Shown here: piece after piece, positions 25,599 to 35,478 of the stretch
Layout of the letters: each line of letters opens with the position of its first letter
Numbering within the stretch: the first letter of the stretch is position 1
Source of the DNA: Winogradskyella psychrotolerans RS-3
Lineage (GTDB): Bacteria; Bacteroidota; Bacteroidia; Flavobacteriales; Flavobacteriaceae
DNA: 64,000 nucleotides
Assembly: GCF_000427335.1 (NCBI RefSeq)
Contig: NZ_ATMR01000007.1
Coordinates: 124,001 to 188,000 of the forward strand
Direction: 5' to 3'
Program-made: the position numbers and the translations under genes
Notes under the pieces: model-generated
Told to the model about the DNA's origin: nothing
Databases searched by the model: none
Seen by the model: only the letters and a program-made list of their open reading frames with translations

Positions 25599-27446
25599 TT
25601 ATTCTACAAATATGACTTCACTCTTTTCAGAAATACCATTTTCGCTAAACGCTTCTATCGTAAAATAATATGGTGTATCGCGATCTAGAGAACGCATAAA
25701 ATGTTCATTAGTATCATATACTTGCCAAGACTGATAAAGCTTATCTTCTGCAATTCCCCAGCGGATATTATAGCCTTGAGCTCCTTTTACAGGATTCCAA
25801 GAAAATGACGCATCTCTACGATCTTCTTCTCTTTTAACCTCGAATTTGGAAACATTTGCTGGCTTAGCATCTAGTCCTAACCCAAACACTCTAAACTCTG
25901 ACATCGCAAAGTTTGCTCCAGGTATTTTTATGTTGTTATAACGCACATACTTTGCCTTTACCGCTTCATCTAATACGATATAAGCATTTGGTGTATCCTT
26001 TTCACTATTACTTCTGTCGACTACAGTTTGCCATTTTGTACCATCTTCTGAAACCTCAATAGTAAATTGATGTTTCAACCCTTCCACACGTGTGTAAATT
26101 CCAGAGTCATGATCATGAAAATTTAGTTGAAAAGCATTGATGTTACCAGGATTTTGCATTTCTATAGTTATCCATTGTTTATCGTCATTAGCTTCTGCTA
26201 CCCAGAATGTTTTAGGGTTTTCATCGGTTAATATTTCAGATGTTATTTCACCATCCGCATTTTTTTCGAGTGGTAATTCGGTGACTTTTACGTCATCATC
26301 ATTCGACGTAAATTTCATGATCTGCATTAACGAAGATGATACCGTAACATCTCCTTTATAAGACAACAACATCCAACCATTATGCTGTCCTGCTTTTGTA
26401 GGATGACTAGAACCAAAACGCGGATAATCTCCATAAGCCGTATTGGTATACATTAAACCATCGGCATCAAAATAGGTCGGAAACATACACAAACGACGTT
26501 CCCATTGCGCATTTGAAGCAAGCGCCATAGTACCAAAATGCCAATATTGTCCATTAGTTTGTTTAACCGTTATTCCGTGACCTGCACCATTTGTAAATCC
26601 ACCAGGTTTAAAGCTCATCGGATTATTTTTCATATATGTAAAAGGTCCAAGAGGCGTATCGCCAACATAAACCCCATCGGCATATACATTAAACTGTGTA
26701 CCAGGCGCTGCGTATTGTAAATAATATTTTCCGTTGTGTTTGGTCATGGAAGCCCCTTCCATATAACCCTCTTTTAAAGTAGGATGAAAGTTATTTTCCC
26801 CAAAACGTTCCCATCCATGCTCTTCTTCAACCAGGTTAAATAATTCTTTCTGAACTCCTGTTTCTAAAAAACGATCGTCTTTATCTAACATTTTTACACG
26901 AAGTGGATTCACATTAGAAGACCCCCAATATAGATAGGTCTTACCATCATCATCAATGAACAATTCCGAATCCTGAATATCAGTCGATATAGACGCTGTT
27001 GGTTCCCATTTTCCACTTTTTGGATCGTCGGTATAAAGAATACTTCCGTAACCCGCAGGATTACCAGCAAAGTACACTAACGAATCTTTGTAATTAAAAG
27101 CTGTCGGTGCATTACTGCCTTCAAAAAACCACTGTTGCGGCTTAATAAAATTCCAATTAACCAAATCGGTAGAATGCCAATATCCAAACGACCGCGTTAC
27201 AAACATGTAGTATTCGCCTTTGAATTCTATAACAGCAGGATCTGCCCCAGAACGGTACGATTTATTTTGGCTAGAATTATAAACCATATAGGTGTAATCT
27301 ATATCTAATGGATTAATATAGGTGTCGAGCCCTTTTATAAGTTCTGCTTTTTCCTTGGCATTAGAAAGTTGTTCTGAACGCTGACTCTTGTCGTTGTTAC
27401 ACGAAAAAAGAAGTGCTATAGTGATTAGAAAAAGTATGTTTTTCAT
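25599..27446 (-). CDS. GH43-like glycoside hydrolase with F5/8 type C and Fn3 domains
   Basis: This 615-residue lipoprotein (lipobox ALLFSC, Cys16) has a five-bladed propeller (about 50-365) with the three acidic residues of GH43: base Asp69 (SGADPAVIEF), pKa modulator Asp159 (IQDSELFIDDDG) and acid Glu230 (YMEGASM). A discoidin-like F5/8 type C domain (about 375-520) and a fibronectin type III domain (about 530-615) follow. GH43 enzymes usually release arabinose, xylose or galactose from side chains; the specificity here is unknown. Only 2 bases separate it from the hydrolase gene upstream. Beside GH144 and GH3 genes, a GH43 is unexpected for a plain glucan. Confidence 0.85.
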   Translation of the reverse strand: MKNILFLITIALLFSCNNDKSQRSEQLSNAKEKAELIKGLDTYINPLDIDYTYMVYNSSQNKSYRSGADPAVIEFKGEYYMFVTRSFGYWHSTDLVNWNFIKPQQWFFEGSNAPTAFNYKDSLVYFAGNPAGYGSILYTDDPKSGKWEPTASISTDIQDSELFIDDDGKTYLYWGSSNVNPLRVKMLDKDDRFLETGVQKELFNLVEEEHGWERFGENNFHPTLKEGYMEGASMTKHNGKYYLQYAAPGTQFNVYADGVYVGDTPLGPFTYMKNNPMSFKPGGFTNGAGHGITVKQTNGQYWHFGTMALASNAQWERRLCMFPTYFDADGLMYTNTAYGDYPRFGSSHPTKAGQHNGWMLLSYKGDVTVSSSLMQIMKFTSNDDDVKVTELPLEKNADGEITSEILTDENPKTFWVAEANDDKQWITIEMQNPGNINAFQLNFHDHDSGIYTRVEGLKHQFTIEVSEDGTKWQTVVDRSNSEKDTPNAYIVLDEAVKAKYVRYNNIKIPGANFAMSEFRVFGLGLDAKPANVSKFEVKREEDRRDASFSWNPVKGAQGYNIRWGIAEDKLYQSWQVYDTNEHFMRSLDRDTPYYFTIEAFSENGISEKSEVIFVE

Positions 27447-27448
27447 GA

Positions 27449-28333
27449 TTATTTAGTTCTTATAATTTTAGTTTGAATAACTTGTTTATTAAGCATAGTT
27501 TGCTCAAAAAAGCGGAAGACCTTCTCTAAATCTTCAAAAGGAATTCGGGCAATCTCATGACCACCACCTTTAACGATATTAAAGGAATATGCAGTATCAA
27601 ATTTTTCGAGTTGATTCGCTATAATTTCAGAACCATCTAACATAATATAACCATCTTTCTTTGGGTTACAATAATGATGTGATGCATTAGCAAACGGCAC
27701 TAATCGATCTTCTGTTCCGTGATATAATACTGTTGGAACGGCATTTTCTTTTGTAATATATCTCGCATCAACCACAGCACCTGCACAAGAAAACACTCCT
27801 GCAAATGACACACTAATATAAGCGTTTTTGTCCGTTACAAAATAATCCTTCATATACACGGCATTTAGTATGCCTTCTGCCCCTGCACTACTGCCTCCTG
27901 CTATAATTTTAGTAGGATCAATTTGAAGCATCTGAGCACGTTCAACCAAAAATTTTGCGGCATCTAAATAATCGATTGCAGCTTGTTTGAAGGTTTCCAT
28001 TTTCTCATCTTTAGTGCAATCGCATCCAAAGCCAGTAGTTTTATTTTTTCTAAGCAAACGGTAATCGATAGAAACACCTATATAATTTTGTTTTTCAGCT
28101 GCATATTTTACCAAATTGGTGTCATCTGGATACGCACGATGACTGCCCGAAAACCCACCTCCATGCATCCAAAGAAGTACAGGAAGTGAATCTGACTTTT
28201 TAATGTTTTTCGGAGTGAATACATCCATTCGTAAGGTATCTTTTCCCTTAATAGAATAGATATAGGTTTCCTTTTTTTGAGCAGAAAGACTAAACGTAAT
28301 TAGTGTTACGAGTGTGATTAGTATAGTTTTCAT
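27449..28333 (-). CDS. Exported alpha/beta hydrolase (HSL-type carbohydrate esterase candidate)
   Basis: This 294-residue protein has a signal peptide (to about residue 18) and an alpha/beta-hydrolase fold of the hormone-sensitive-lipase type. The oxyanion motif HGGG is at 57-60, the nucleophile Ser149 in GSSAG, the acid Asp209 in HGTEDR and the base His259 in GGGHE. Such enzymes in sugar-use loci often remove acyl groups from glycans. It is 2 bases upstream of the GH43-like gene and lies after the terminator of the main sus operon, so the two probably form their own transcript with the sugar porter. The substrate is inferred from context only. Confidence 0.82.
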   Translation of the reverse strand: MKTILITLVTLITFSLSAQKKETYIYSIKGKDTLRMDVFTPKNIKKSDSLPVLLWMHGGGFSGSHRAYPDDTNLVKYAAEKQNYIGVSIDYRLLRKNKTTGFGCDCTKDEKMETFKQAAIDYLDAAKFLVERAQMLQIDPTKIIAGGSSAGAEGILNAVYMKDYFVTDKNAYISVSFAGVFSCAGAVVDARYITKENAVPTVLYHGTEDRLVPFANASHHYCNPKKDGYIMLDGSEIIANQLEKFDTAYSFNIVKGGGHEIARIPFEDLEKVFRFFEQTMLNKQVIQTKIIRTK

Positions 28334-28558
28334 TTCGTTTATTTTCTCAATTAAAATTCCACTTAGTACTCTATCAATTTTAAATGAATTTGGAGTAATT
28401 GTTAATCCTGTATTATTTTTAATATGCCTTTAAGCAGTTTGTTCAACTCTGTATTTATCATCATCTGCTTTTGCCATATTCCAATGCCTTACACTCTTTT
28501 ACCTCCTTAAAAATCACGCACTAGATTAAGGTGTTATATTTCAACATTACTACTGCAT

Positions 28559-28619
28559 AAAAAAAGCTACACCTAACAATGTATTAAAGACTAAAACTTT
28601 ATATGTTGTTCTATGTAGC
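28559..28619 (-). terminator. Terminator of the main sus operon
   Basis: GCTACA (28566-28571) pairs with TGTAGC (28614-28619), and the stem extends inward imperfectly (TAACAA with GTTGTT). On the minus strand it is followed by seven Ts (A-run 28559-28565). It lies about 100 bases past the last GH3 gene. Confidence 0.6.
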
Positions 28620-28678
28620 ATAATTTGATTATTAATCTATTAAGTTAAAATTAAAGACCTTACATATTTAAGTTGCTC

Positions 28679-28700
28679 TTTAAAAACTTCAGTTTTTAAA
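28679..28700 (-). repeat. 10-bp inverted repeat after the GH3 gene
   Basis: TTTAAAAACT (28679-28688) and AGTTTTTAAA (28691-28700) are perfect inverted copies 2 bases apart, 22 bases beyond the GH3 stop. It may protect or form the 3' end of the mRNA. Confidence 0.45.
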
Positions 28701-28722
28701 CCGCTGTAATTTTTTATTGCCG

Positions 28723-30939
28723 TTATTGTAATTGAAAGCTATGTTTAAATTTAAAATCAGAACTTGGTGTAATGGCAATCTCAAAATCACCAGTCTCCAC
28801 TCCATATATCATTTCACTGTTATAAAACTTTAGGTCTTCTACTGAAATCGTAAAAGTGACTGTTTTCTTTTCTCCTTTTTTTAGAAATATTTTTTGAAAG
28901 CCTTTCAATTCTTTAACTGGTCGTGTGACGCTTCCTACTTTATCGTGAATGTAAAGTTGAGCGATTTCATGGCCGTCAGAATTCCCTGTGTTTGTAATCA
29001 TAATACTCGCTTCAATTGTATTTGAAAATGTGAGGTTTTCTGAAGACAATTTGAAATGCGAATATTTAAATTCCGTATAGCTTAAACCATGACCAAAGAC
29101 AAACAAAGGCGTATTTGGCACATCGATATAGTTACTTTTATAATCCTCTTTAGGATTGCTTTCAGGAATCGGACGTCCTGTATTTTTCATATTGTAATAA
29201 ATTGGTACCTGACCCACATTTCTTGGAAATGTAACCGTCAATTTCCCTGAAGGATTAACCGTTCCGAACAATAAATCTGCAGTTGCAGCTCCACCCATCG
29301 TTCCTGGAAACCAAACTTCTAAAATAGCATCCACCAAGTTTACCTCATCAGAAAGATTTAGAGGACGACCATTCATTAAAACCAAAGTGATTTTTTTATT
29401 AGGATTCGCTTCTCGTATTTTTTTAATCAATTCTGGCTGAATCCCTGGGATTTTCAAGTCCGTTCTAGATGCTGCTTCTCCACTCATGTGATGATCTTCA
29501 CCCATGACCAAAACGATTTCGTCAGCTTCTTTAGATATTGAAATCGCTTCTTTAAAACCAGAGTCGTCATCTTTTAAAATGTCACAACCTTTGGCGTATA
29601 AAATCTGATTAGAATTTAGATATTCTGAAATACCTTCGAACACACTAACTGCTTTTCCTCCACGATCACCTTGTGCCGCCCAATTGCCAATGATATCAGA
29701 TTCATCTTTTACTAAAGGTCCTATAAACGCAATCTTTTTTATGTTTTTTGAAAGTGGCAAAGCATTATTCTTATTTTGCAGTAACACCGATGATGCTGCG
29801 GCAATTTCTCTCGCTTTAGTTAAAAATTCTGGTTTGTATGCTGTAGTCGCTTCACGCTCTTCATCGATATAATGATAAGGATCATCAAATAAGCCTAACT
29901 TAAATTTAGCTAATAAGATTCGTTTACAAGCGTCGTTTATATAAGCTTCAGGCACTTTGTTTTCCTCTACTAATTTTTGAAGATGTAAACGGTAAACATG
30001 GCCCATCATATCCATTTCTACACCAGCATTCATGCCTATTCTAGCCGCATCGATACTATCTTTAGCAAAGCCATGCTGAATCATTTCGTTAATAGATGTG
30101 TAATCTGAAACGACGAAGCCATCATATTTCCATTCATCACGAAGAATATCTCGTAAGGTGAACTTATTTCCAGATGTTGGCACACCATTCAATTCATTAA
30201 AAGCCGACATAAAGGTTTCTACACCTGCATCAACAGCAGCTTTAAAAGGTGGTAAATACACATTTCTAAGTTCTCCTTCCCCCATATTGGTGGTATGATA
30301 ATCTCTTCCGGCTTGTGCAGCACCATAAGCAACATAATGTTTAGCACAAGCTAAAATGGTATTAGGTTGTGATAAATCGTCTCCTTGAAATCCATGAATG
30401 TAAGCTTTACCCATTTCATTATTCAGGTAGACATCTTCACCAGCACCTTCAGAAATGCGTCCCCAACGTGGTTCTCTAGACACATCAATCATAGGAGCAA
30501 ACGTCCAATGAATACCTTCGGCTGAGGCTTCTTCCGCTGCAATTCTTGAACTTTCTTCTACCATTTTAAGATCCCAACTTGCCGATAAGCCTAAATTAAT
30601 TGGGAAGATAGTACGATGCCCATGAATGACATCATAGCCAAACAATAACGGAATTCCCAAACGGGTTTCCTCTACTGCAATTTTCTGTAAGTCGCGCGTG
30701 CCTTTTACAGACATAGCATTAAGCATGGCGCCCATATTACCTTCGCGAATATATTTGCCATTATCAGCTCCAACAAACGGCCCTGTTTGATCCCAATGAC
30801 CACCATACATAACCGTTTGTCCTATCTTTTCTTGAAGTGTCATTAATTGCATTAACGAATCTACTTTAGCTTCATAGTTTTGAGAAAAACTCTGATTGAA
30901 AAGGCAAATAAGTGCGATATATAGAAATCTTAATTTCAT
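28723..30939 (-). CDS. bglX: GH3 beta-glucosidase (BglX-like), copy 1
   Basis: This 738-residue exported enzyme has a signal peptide (residues 1-19) and the GH3 (alpha/beta)8 domain with nucleophile Asp279 in FVVSDYTS. The GH3 C-terminal domain carries the probable acid/base Glu in MSGEAASRTD, and a fibronectin-III-like domain (about 640-735) closes it. It removes glucose from non-reducing ends of beta-glucosides, probably in the periplasm because there is no lipobox. It is 7 bases after a second GH3 gene. Next to GH144 genes it may act on beta-1,2-linked gluco-oligosaccharides, as does the GH3 enzyme BT_3567 of Bacteroides; that link is inference. Confidence 0.9.
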   Translation of the reverse strand: MKLRFLYIALICLFNQSFSQNYEAKVDSLMQLMTLQEKIGQTVMYGGHWDQTGPFVGADNGKYIREGNMGAMLNAMSVKGTRDLQKIAVEETRLGIPLLFGYDVIHGHRTIFPINLGLSASWDLKMVEESSRIAAEEASAEGIHWTFAPMIDVSREPRWGRISEGAGEDVYLNNEMGKAYIHGFQGDDLSQPNTILACAKHYVAYGAAQAGRDYHTTNMGEGELRNVYLPPFKAAVDAGVETFMSAFNELNGVPTSGNKFTLRDILRDEWKYDGFVVSDYTSINEMIQHGFAKDSIDAARIGMNAGVEMDMMGHVYRLHLQKLVEENKVPEAYINDACKRILLAKFKLGLFDDPYHYIDEEREATTAYKPEFLTKAREIAAASSVLLQNKNNALPLSKNIKKIAFIGPLVKDESDIIGNWAAQGDRGGKAVSVFEGISEYLNSNQILYAKGCDILKDDDSGFKEAISISKEADEIVLVMGEDHHMSGEAASRTDLKIPGIQPELIKKIREANPNKKITLVLMNGRPLNLSDEVNLVDAILEVWFPGTMGGAATADLLFGTVNPSGKLTVTFPRNVGQVPIYYNMKNTGRPIPESNPKEDYKSNYIDVPNTPLFVFGHGLSYTEFKYSHFKLSSENLTFSNTIEASIMITNTGNSDGHEIAQLYIHDKVGSVTRPVKELKGFQKIFLKKGEKKTVTFTISVEDLKFYNSEMIYGVETGDFEIAITPSSDFKFKHSFQLQ

Positions 30940-30946
30940 GCTCGAT

Positions 30947-33286
30947 TTACTTTATTAGTTCAAATTCTTTCATCATTTTAGTATTAGAATCTGTACCCAC
31001 AAACACATGGAATTTTCCTGGTTCTGCTACAAAATCTAAATCTGAATTATAGAATTTTAAGTCTTCAACTGTTATTTTGAAGCTTACTGTTTTTGTGTCT
31101 CCTTTTTTAATTTCAACTTTCTGAAAACCTTTTAATTCTTTTAAAGGTCTCGTTACAGAACCTACAACATCTCTAATGTAGAGTTGCACCACTTCTTTAC
31201 CGTCGTAGTCACCAGAGTTAGTCACATCTACAGAAACCTCTACAGTACCATCCATATTAATTGAAGTTGTATTGGTCTTAAAATTTGAATAATCGAATGT
31301 CGTATAGCTTAATCCATAACCAAAAGCATATAATGGCTCGTTGCGTTCATCGATGTAATTACTTCTGAATTTTTCAAATTTACCTTCTTCATTCATTAAA
31401 GGTCTTCCTGTATTTTTATGATTGTAAAAAATTGGAATTTGACCAACACTTCTTGGGAAGGTTGCCGTTAATTTTCCTGAAGGATTTACATCACCAAATA
31501 ACACATCTGAAATAGCTAAACCAGCTTCACTTCCAGGGAACCAAACATTAAGAATCGCAGGTACATTTTCATGTTCTTCTACCAATTCTAAAGGTCGTCC
31601 TGTAAACAATACTAAAACGACAGGTTTTCCTGTTTTAAGTAAGGCATTTAATAAATCTTTTTGAACTTGAGGAATTCCTATTTCTGTTCTACTACTGCTT
31701 TCTCCACTAAATTCAGCAGACTCACCAATAGCAGCAACAATAACGTCAGCTTTATTAGCGATACTTAAGGCTTCATCTAATAATTGTTTATCTGTTCTAC
31801 CATCTCTTGGAATGGTTTTACCGAACATGGTTGCTTTTTGTTCTAGTTCTAAATCGTAATCTAGATTACTTCCTTTAGCATATAAAACATTAGCCTTGTC
31901 GCCAACAACCGTTTTTAAACCTGCTAAAAACGGATTTGATTTTTCTTGGTTTGTCGCCACACTCCAAGTACCAGCCATATTTACGGCATTATTTCCTAGT
32001 GGCCCGATTAAAGCAATAGTACCTTCTTTTTTTAATGGCAATAGATTGTTTTCATTTTTAAGTAATACTGTAGACTCTGCTCCCACTTTTCTAGCAAAAG
32101 CTCTGTTTTCGTCTGTAAACACTTCGTTTTTTGCTCTGTCGCTATCCAAATATCTGTAAGGATCATCAAATAAACCTAATTGATATTTTGCAGTTAACAT
32201 ACGTTTTACGGCGATGTCTATGTCTTCAATCTTAACCATGCCTTTATCTAAAGCACCCTTTAAAGATTTTACAAAAGCAGCTGTTACAATTGGCGAATCA
32301 CCTGCCATATCCATATCAATTCCTGCATTTAAAGATTGAGCCACCACTTCTTCTTCATTACCTACTCCATGTGCCATCATTTCATAGATTCCGGTATAAT
32401 CGGTAACTACAAAACCATCAAAACCCCAATCATCTCTTAATAAATCTGTAAGCAACCATTTGTTTCCTGTTGCTGGTATACCATCAATTTCATTAAACGA
32501 AGCCATTACAGAACCTACACCTGCATCAATAGCAGCTTTGTAAGGCTCTAAATATTCATTATACATTCTGATTTTACTCATATCAACCGTGTTGTAATCA
32601 CGACCAGCTTCTGAAGCTCCATATAAAGCAAAATGTTTTACACATGCCATCAACGTATTATTCTCACTTAAGTCATCTTGTTGATACCCTCTCACCATCG
32701 CTTCTGCAATACGGCTTCCTAAATATGGGTCTTCACCATTTCCTTCAGAAACGCGTCCCCATCGTGGATCGCGAGAAATATCTACCATCGGAGAGAACGT
32801 CCAGTTAATACCATCCGCACTCGCTTCGGTCGCCGCCATACGTGCTGTTTTTTCTATAAGTTCCATATCCCAAGTAGACGATAAACCTAAAGGAATTGGG
32901 AATGTTGTTTCGTAACCATGAATAACATCCATTCCGAAAAGTAATGGAATCTTTAAGCGGCTTTCTTCAACAGCAATCTTTTGAACTGCTCTAATTTTTT
33001 CAACCGATTTGATATTGAACATACCTCCTACTAAACCGTCTTGGATTTTTTTACCTACATCAGAGCTCGTACCCAGACCCGTTGTAATATCTCCGGAAAC
33101 AGGAAGATTAAGTTGTCCTATTTTTTCATCTAAAGTCATAAGACCCAAAATAGAATCGACTTGAGCTTCAAATGGATTATTATTTGCAGAAGCTGTTTTA
33201 GTTGCCGTCGAATTTGAATCGCAACTCGTTAACGTGAATGCTATTATAGAAAATGCAGTTAGTTTAAGGAAAATTTGTTTTGTCAT
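30947..33286 (-). CDS. GH3 beta-glucosidase, lipoprotein (copy 2)
   Basis: This 779-residue protein has a lipobox (LTSC, Cys22), so unlike its neighbour it is membrane-anchored. The GH3 domain has nucleophile Asp296 in FVVTDYTG, the C-terminal domain has the acid/base region FSGESSSRTEIG, and a fibronectin-III-like domain ends it. It shares long stretches with the adjacent GH3 (GIPLLFG or KIPLLFG, EGNGEDPYLG and EGAGEDVYLN, NEPLYAFGYGLSYT), so the pair arose by duplication. Anchored and soluble forms could divide work between surface or outer periplasm and inner periplasm. Intergenic spacing is 7 bases downstream and 4 upstream. Confidence 0.9.
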   Translation of the reverse strand: MTKQIFLKLTAFSIIAFTLTSCDSNSTATKTASANNNPFEAQVDSILGLMTLDEKIGQLNLPVSGDITTGLGTSSDVGKKIQDGLVGGMFNIKSVEKIRAVQKIAVEESRLKIPLLFGMDVIHGYETTFPIPLGLSSTWDMELIEKTARMAATEASADGINWTFSPMVDISRDPRWGRVSEGNGEDPYLGSRIAEAMVRGYQQDDLSENNTLMACVKHFALYGASEAGRDYNTVDMSKIRMYNEYLEPYKAAIDAGVGSVMASFNEIDGIPATGNKWLLTDLLRDDWGFDGFVVTDYTGIYEMMAHGVGNEEEVVAQSLNAGIDMDMAGDSPIVTAAFVKSLKGALDKGMVKIEDIDIAVKRMLTAKYQLGLFDDPYRYLDSDRAKNEVFTDENRAFARKVGAESTVLLKNENNLLPLKKEGTIALIGPLGNNAVNMAGTWSVATNQEKSNPFLAGLKTVVGDKANVLYAKGSNLDYDLELEQKATMFGKTIPRDGRTDKQLLDEALSIANKADVIVAAIGESAEFSGESSSRTEIGIPQVQKDLLNALLKTGKPVVLVLFTGRPLELVEEHENVPAILNVWFPGSEAGLAISDVLFGDVNPSGKLTATFPRSVGQIPIFYNHKNTGRPLMNEEGKFEKFRSNYIDERNEPLYAFGYGLSYTTFDYSNFKTNTTSINMDGTVEVSVDVTNSGDYDGKEVVQLYIRDVVGSVTRPLKELKGFQKVEIKKGDTKTVSFKITVEDLKFYNSDLDFVAEPGKFHVFVGTDSNTKMMKEFELIK

Positions 33287-33290
33287 TGTG

Positions 33291-34091
33291 TTATTTTATT
33301 TTTGAAAAAAGCCATGTTAATAATTCAGGTTCTGCAAAAGCTGGATCCCAGCTGTTATGGTTTGCAAAATCGTATAAAGTCAATTTAGGAAAGCCACCTG
33401 CACTTATTATTGCAGAAGCCATATTTAAAGATAATTTAGGATCCACCACATCATCTTTTGCTCCGTGTAGTATCCATAAAGGAATTGTCTTAGCATATTC
33501 CGTTACTGAAGCTGGATCACCACCTCCACAGATTGGAATAGCTGCTGCAAACATTTCAGATTTGCGGTAGATAATTTCGAAAGTTCCCATGCCTCCCATC
33601 GATAATCCCATAGCATAAACCTGATCTATTTTTACGTAAGGTTTGGCAACCATCTCGTCCATTAAATCCATCACTAATGCCATCGCAGTAGTTGGTGCCT
33701 CATTATATTTATACTTGAATGTGATTGGTTTTGTTGAACGATCTGCTTCTAATTTAGACCAATAATCATTTCGGGGACATTGAGGAAAAATCACAATTGC
33801 AGGAAACGAATCTCTTATCGTTTCCTTCAAAAACAAGGTGCTACCATGAGCGAGTTGCTTTTTATTATCATTTCCACGTTCACCAGCTCCATGAAGCATT
33901 AGGACTAATGGATAGGTTTTAGATTCATCAAAATCCTTAGGTAAAAGCATTCTATAATTAAGCGTGTCTCCATCTACAATATGATTTTCATATGAAAATA
34001 ATTCTTTTGAAGATTCATTTTGCTGCGCATTTACAGCACCTGAACTAAAGACCATAACACTAAATATTAAGGTTAATAATTGATATTTCAT
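33291..34091 (-). CDS. Exported serine esterase of the PHB depolymerase/S9-like type
   Basis: This 266-residue protein has a signal peptide (to about residue 22, AQQ) and an alpha/beta-hydrolase fold with oxyanion region LMLHGAGERGND. The nucleophile is Ser164 in GLSMGG, the acid is Asp213 or Asp214 in HGAKDDVV and the base is His245 in FANHNSW. Members of this group are feruloyl, acetyl or other carbohydrate esterases. It sits between a GH144 gene (19 bases) and a GH3 gene (4 bases) in one operon, so it probably removes an acyl substituent from the glucan. The acyl group is unknown. Confidence 0.83.
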   Translation of the reverse strand: MKYQLLTLIFSVMVFSSGAVNAQQNESSKELFSYENHIVDGDTLNYRMLLPKDFDESKTYPLVLMLHGAGERGNDNKKQLAHGSTLFLKETIRDSFPAIVIFPQCPRNDYWSKLEADRSTKPITFKYKYNEAPTTAMALVMDLMDEMVAKPYVKIDQVYAMGLSMGGMGTFEIIYRKSEMFAAAIPICGGGDPASVTEYAKTIPLWILHGAKDDVVDPKLSLNMASAIISAGGFPKLTLYDFANHNSWDPAFAEPELLTWLFSKIK

Positions 34092-34110
34092 ATTCAGTTA
34101 TTTTTATTAT

Positions 34111-35478
34111 TTAATAGTTAAAGCCTAAAGCATCCAAGCCGTTGTGAATATCTTCATTGTGCATAAAAAGATTCCATAGTAAACCTGATCTATAATTTTC
34201 AATCATAATAATTTCTGGTCCTTGGTCTATGGCTAAATAACGTTCGGTTACCCAATCGTTATAATGTGGACTAAAGGCATCATAAAAACCTGCAGGCCCC
34301 ATTAAAATGTCCTTTTTACTATAGAAATAATGCATTGCTGCTAATGATTTCTCTGGAGTATATGGAATAGAACTAATGGCTGCCGTTGGAGAAATAACAC
34401 CTAAATCATTTTCGGGACTATGTGCTGAGTAGCCTGTGGAACCATCTGAATTTCGACTATAACTTGCTGTTAAACCCCAACAATCTTCACCATAACCTGC
34501 GAAATTATTAGGATTGATAACACTGTGTTGATAATTGATATTTGTATGGTTTACATTTAGATCCCAGTAATTAGCATACTGATCTGAAAGGTTAGTAGGG
34601 TTTAAGCCTAAGAACGAATAGTGCGCCCAAAACAATGGACCAGTACCAAAACCTGCGTGATCTAATACTAATGGAATACCATATTGACTTGTAGAGGTTA
34701 CAATATTTCCATTACCAGCCCAACCTTGATGGTACACTTCTGCCGGAATAGGGAAGTCCGGCGAAGCTGCACCTAAGATAAACGCTATTAGCGTTTCATT
34801 ATAACCTTTGAGTTCTAAGTTTATTGAAAAGCCATTATTAGGACTCCAATGCCAATACAATGCATTTTGATTTTGCGTGTACCAATTCCATTCTATGCCT
34901 TTCCATAATTCATCTGCCTGAGTCGCTAAAGCCGCTTCATCGGTAGAGCCATTTTTAAAATATTCTTTAACACAAATAAGACCTTGAGCTAAGAGAGCAG
35001 TTTCAACTAAATCTCCACCATTATCTTCTGTACTAAATGCAATTGCGTTTCCGTTAGTTCCATTGACCCAATGTGACCAAGCTCCATGAAAACGATCTGC
35101 GCCTTCAAAAAAGTCTACAATTTGACTTAATCTATTAAAGCCTTCAGCTCTTGAAATATAACCACGTTCTATGCCTACCAAAATGGCCATTAATCCAAAT
35201 CCGCTTCCGCCAGTAGTTACTATATTTTCACTATTTGTAGGATCATTAGGATGGTAGCGTTCTCTTGCCGCACCTGAGTTAGCATCAGCATAATCCCAAA
35301 AATATTTAAAGGTTGTTTCTTGTGTTAAATCCATTAATTCTTCATCCGTCAACGTTTCTACAACAGGATCATCATCGTTTGGATTATAAGGCTCTTGGTA
35401 ACCAGGACCATCATCCGAACCACAACTAAAACACATTAAGCCGATTAATACTAAACTGAAAATTCTCATCTTAATCAA
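34111..35478 (-). CDS. GH144-type glucanase (glycoamylase-like), copy 1
   Basis: This 455-residue lipoprotein (lipobox LMCFSC, Cys19) has a short Asp/Pro/Asn-rich linker and one (alpha/alpha)6 domain of the PF10091 Glycoamylase type. Recognisable parts are TTGGSGFGLMAILVGIERGY, FHGAWSHWVNG, ENDLGVISPTAA and IENYRSGLLWNLFM. Characterised GH144 proteins are endo- or sophorose-releasing beta-1,2-glucanases (Chitinophaga pinensis SGL, Parabacteroides BDI_3064). The gene overlaps its paralogue's stop by 8 bases. A second Met at residue 4 (35469) could also be the start. Substrate assignment is by family only. Confidence 0.87.
   Translation of the reverse strand: MIKMRIFSLVLIGLMCFSCGSDDGPGYQEPYNPNDDDPVVETLTDEELMDLTQETTFKYFWDYADANSGAARERYHPNDPTNSENIVTTGGSGFGLMAILVGIERGYISRAEGFNRLSQIVDFFEGADRFHGAWSHWVNGTNGNAIAFSTEDNGGDLVETALLAQGLICVKEYFKNGSTDEAALATQADELWKGIEWNWYTQNQNALYWHWSPNNGFSINLELKGYNETLIAFILGAASPDFPIPAEVYHQGWAGNGNIVTSTSQYGIPLVLDHAGFGTGPLFWAHYSFLGLNPTNLSDQYANYWDLNVNHTNINYQHSVINPNNFAGYGEDCWGLTASYSRNSDGSTGYSAHSPENDLGVISPTAAISSIPYTPEKSLAAMHYFYSKKDILMGPAGFYDAFSPHYNDWVTERYLAIDQGPEIIMIENYRSGLLWNLFMHNEDIHNGLDALGFNY

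Larger units (their letters stand above)
28334..28722. other. 389-bp intergenic region within the sugar-use island
   Basis: No credible gene is seen. It holds a 10-bp inverted repeat (28679-28688 with 28691-28700) just after the GH3 stop and a longer terminator-like hairpin at 28566-28619. The remainder should contain the promoter for the hydrolase/GH43 transcript, but I could not place its boxes. Confidence 0.5.
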
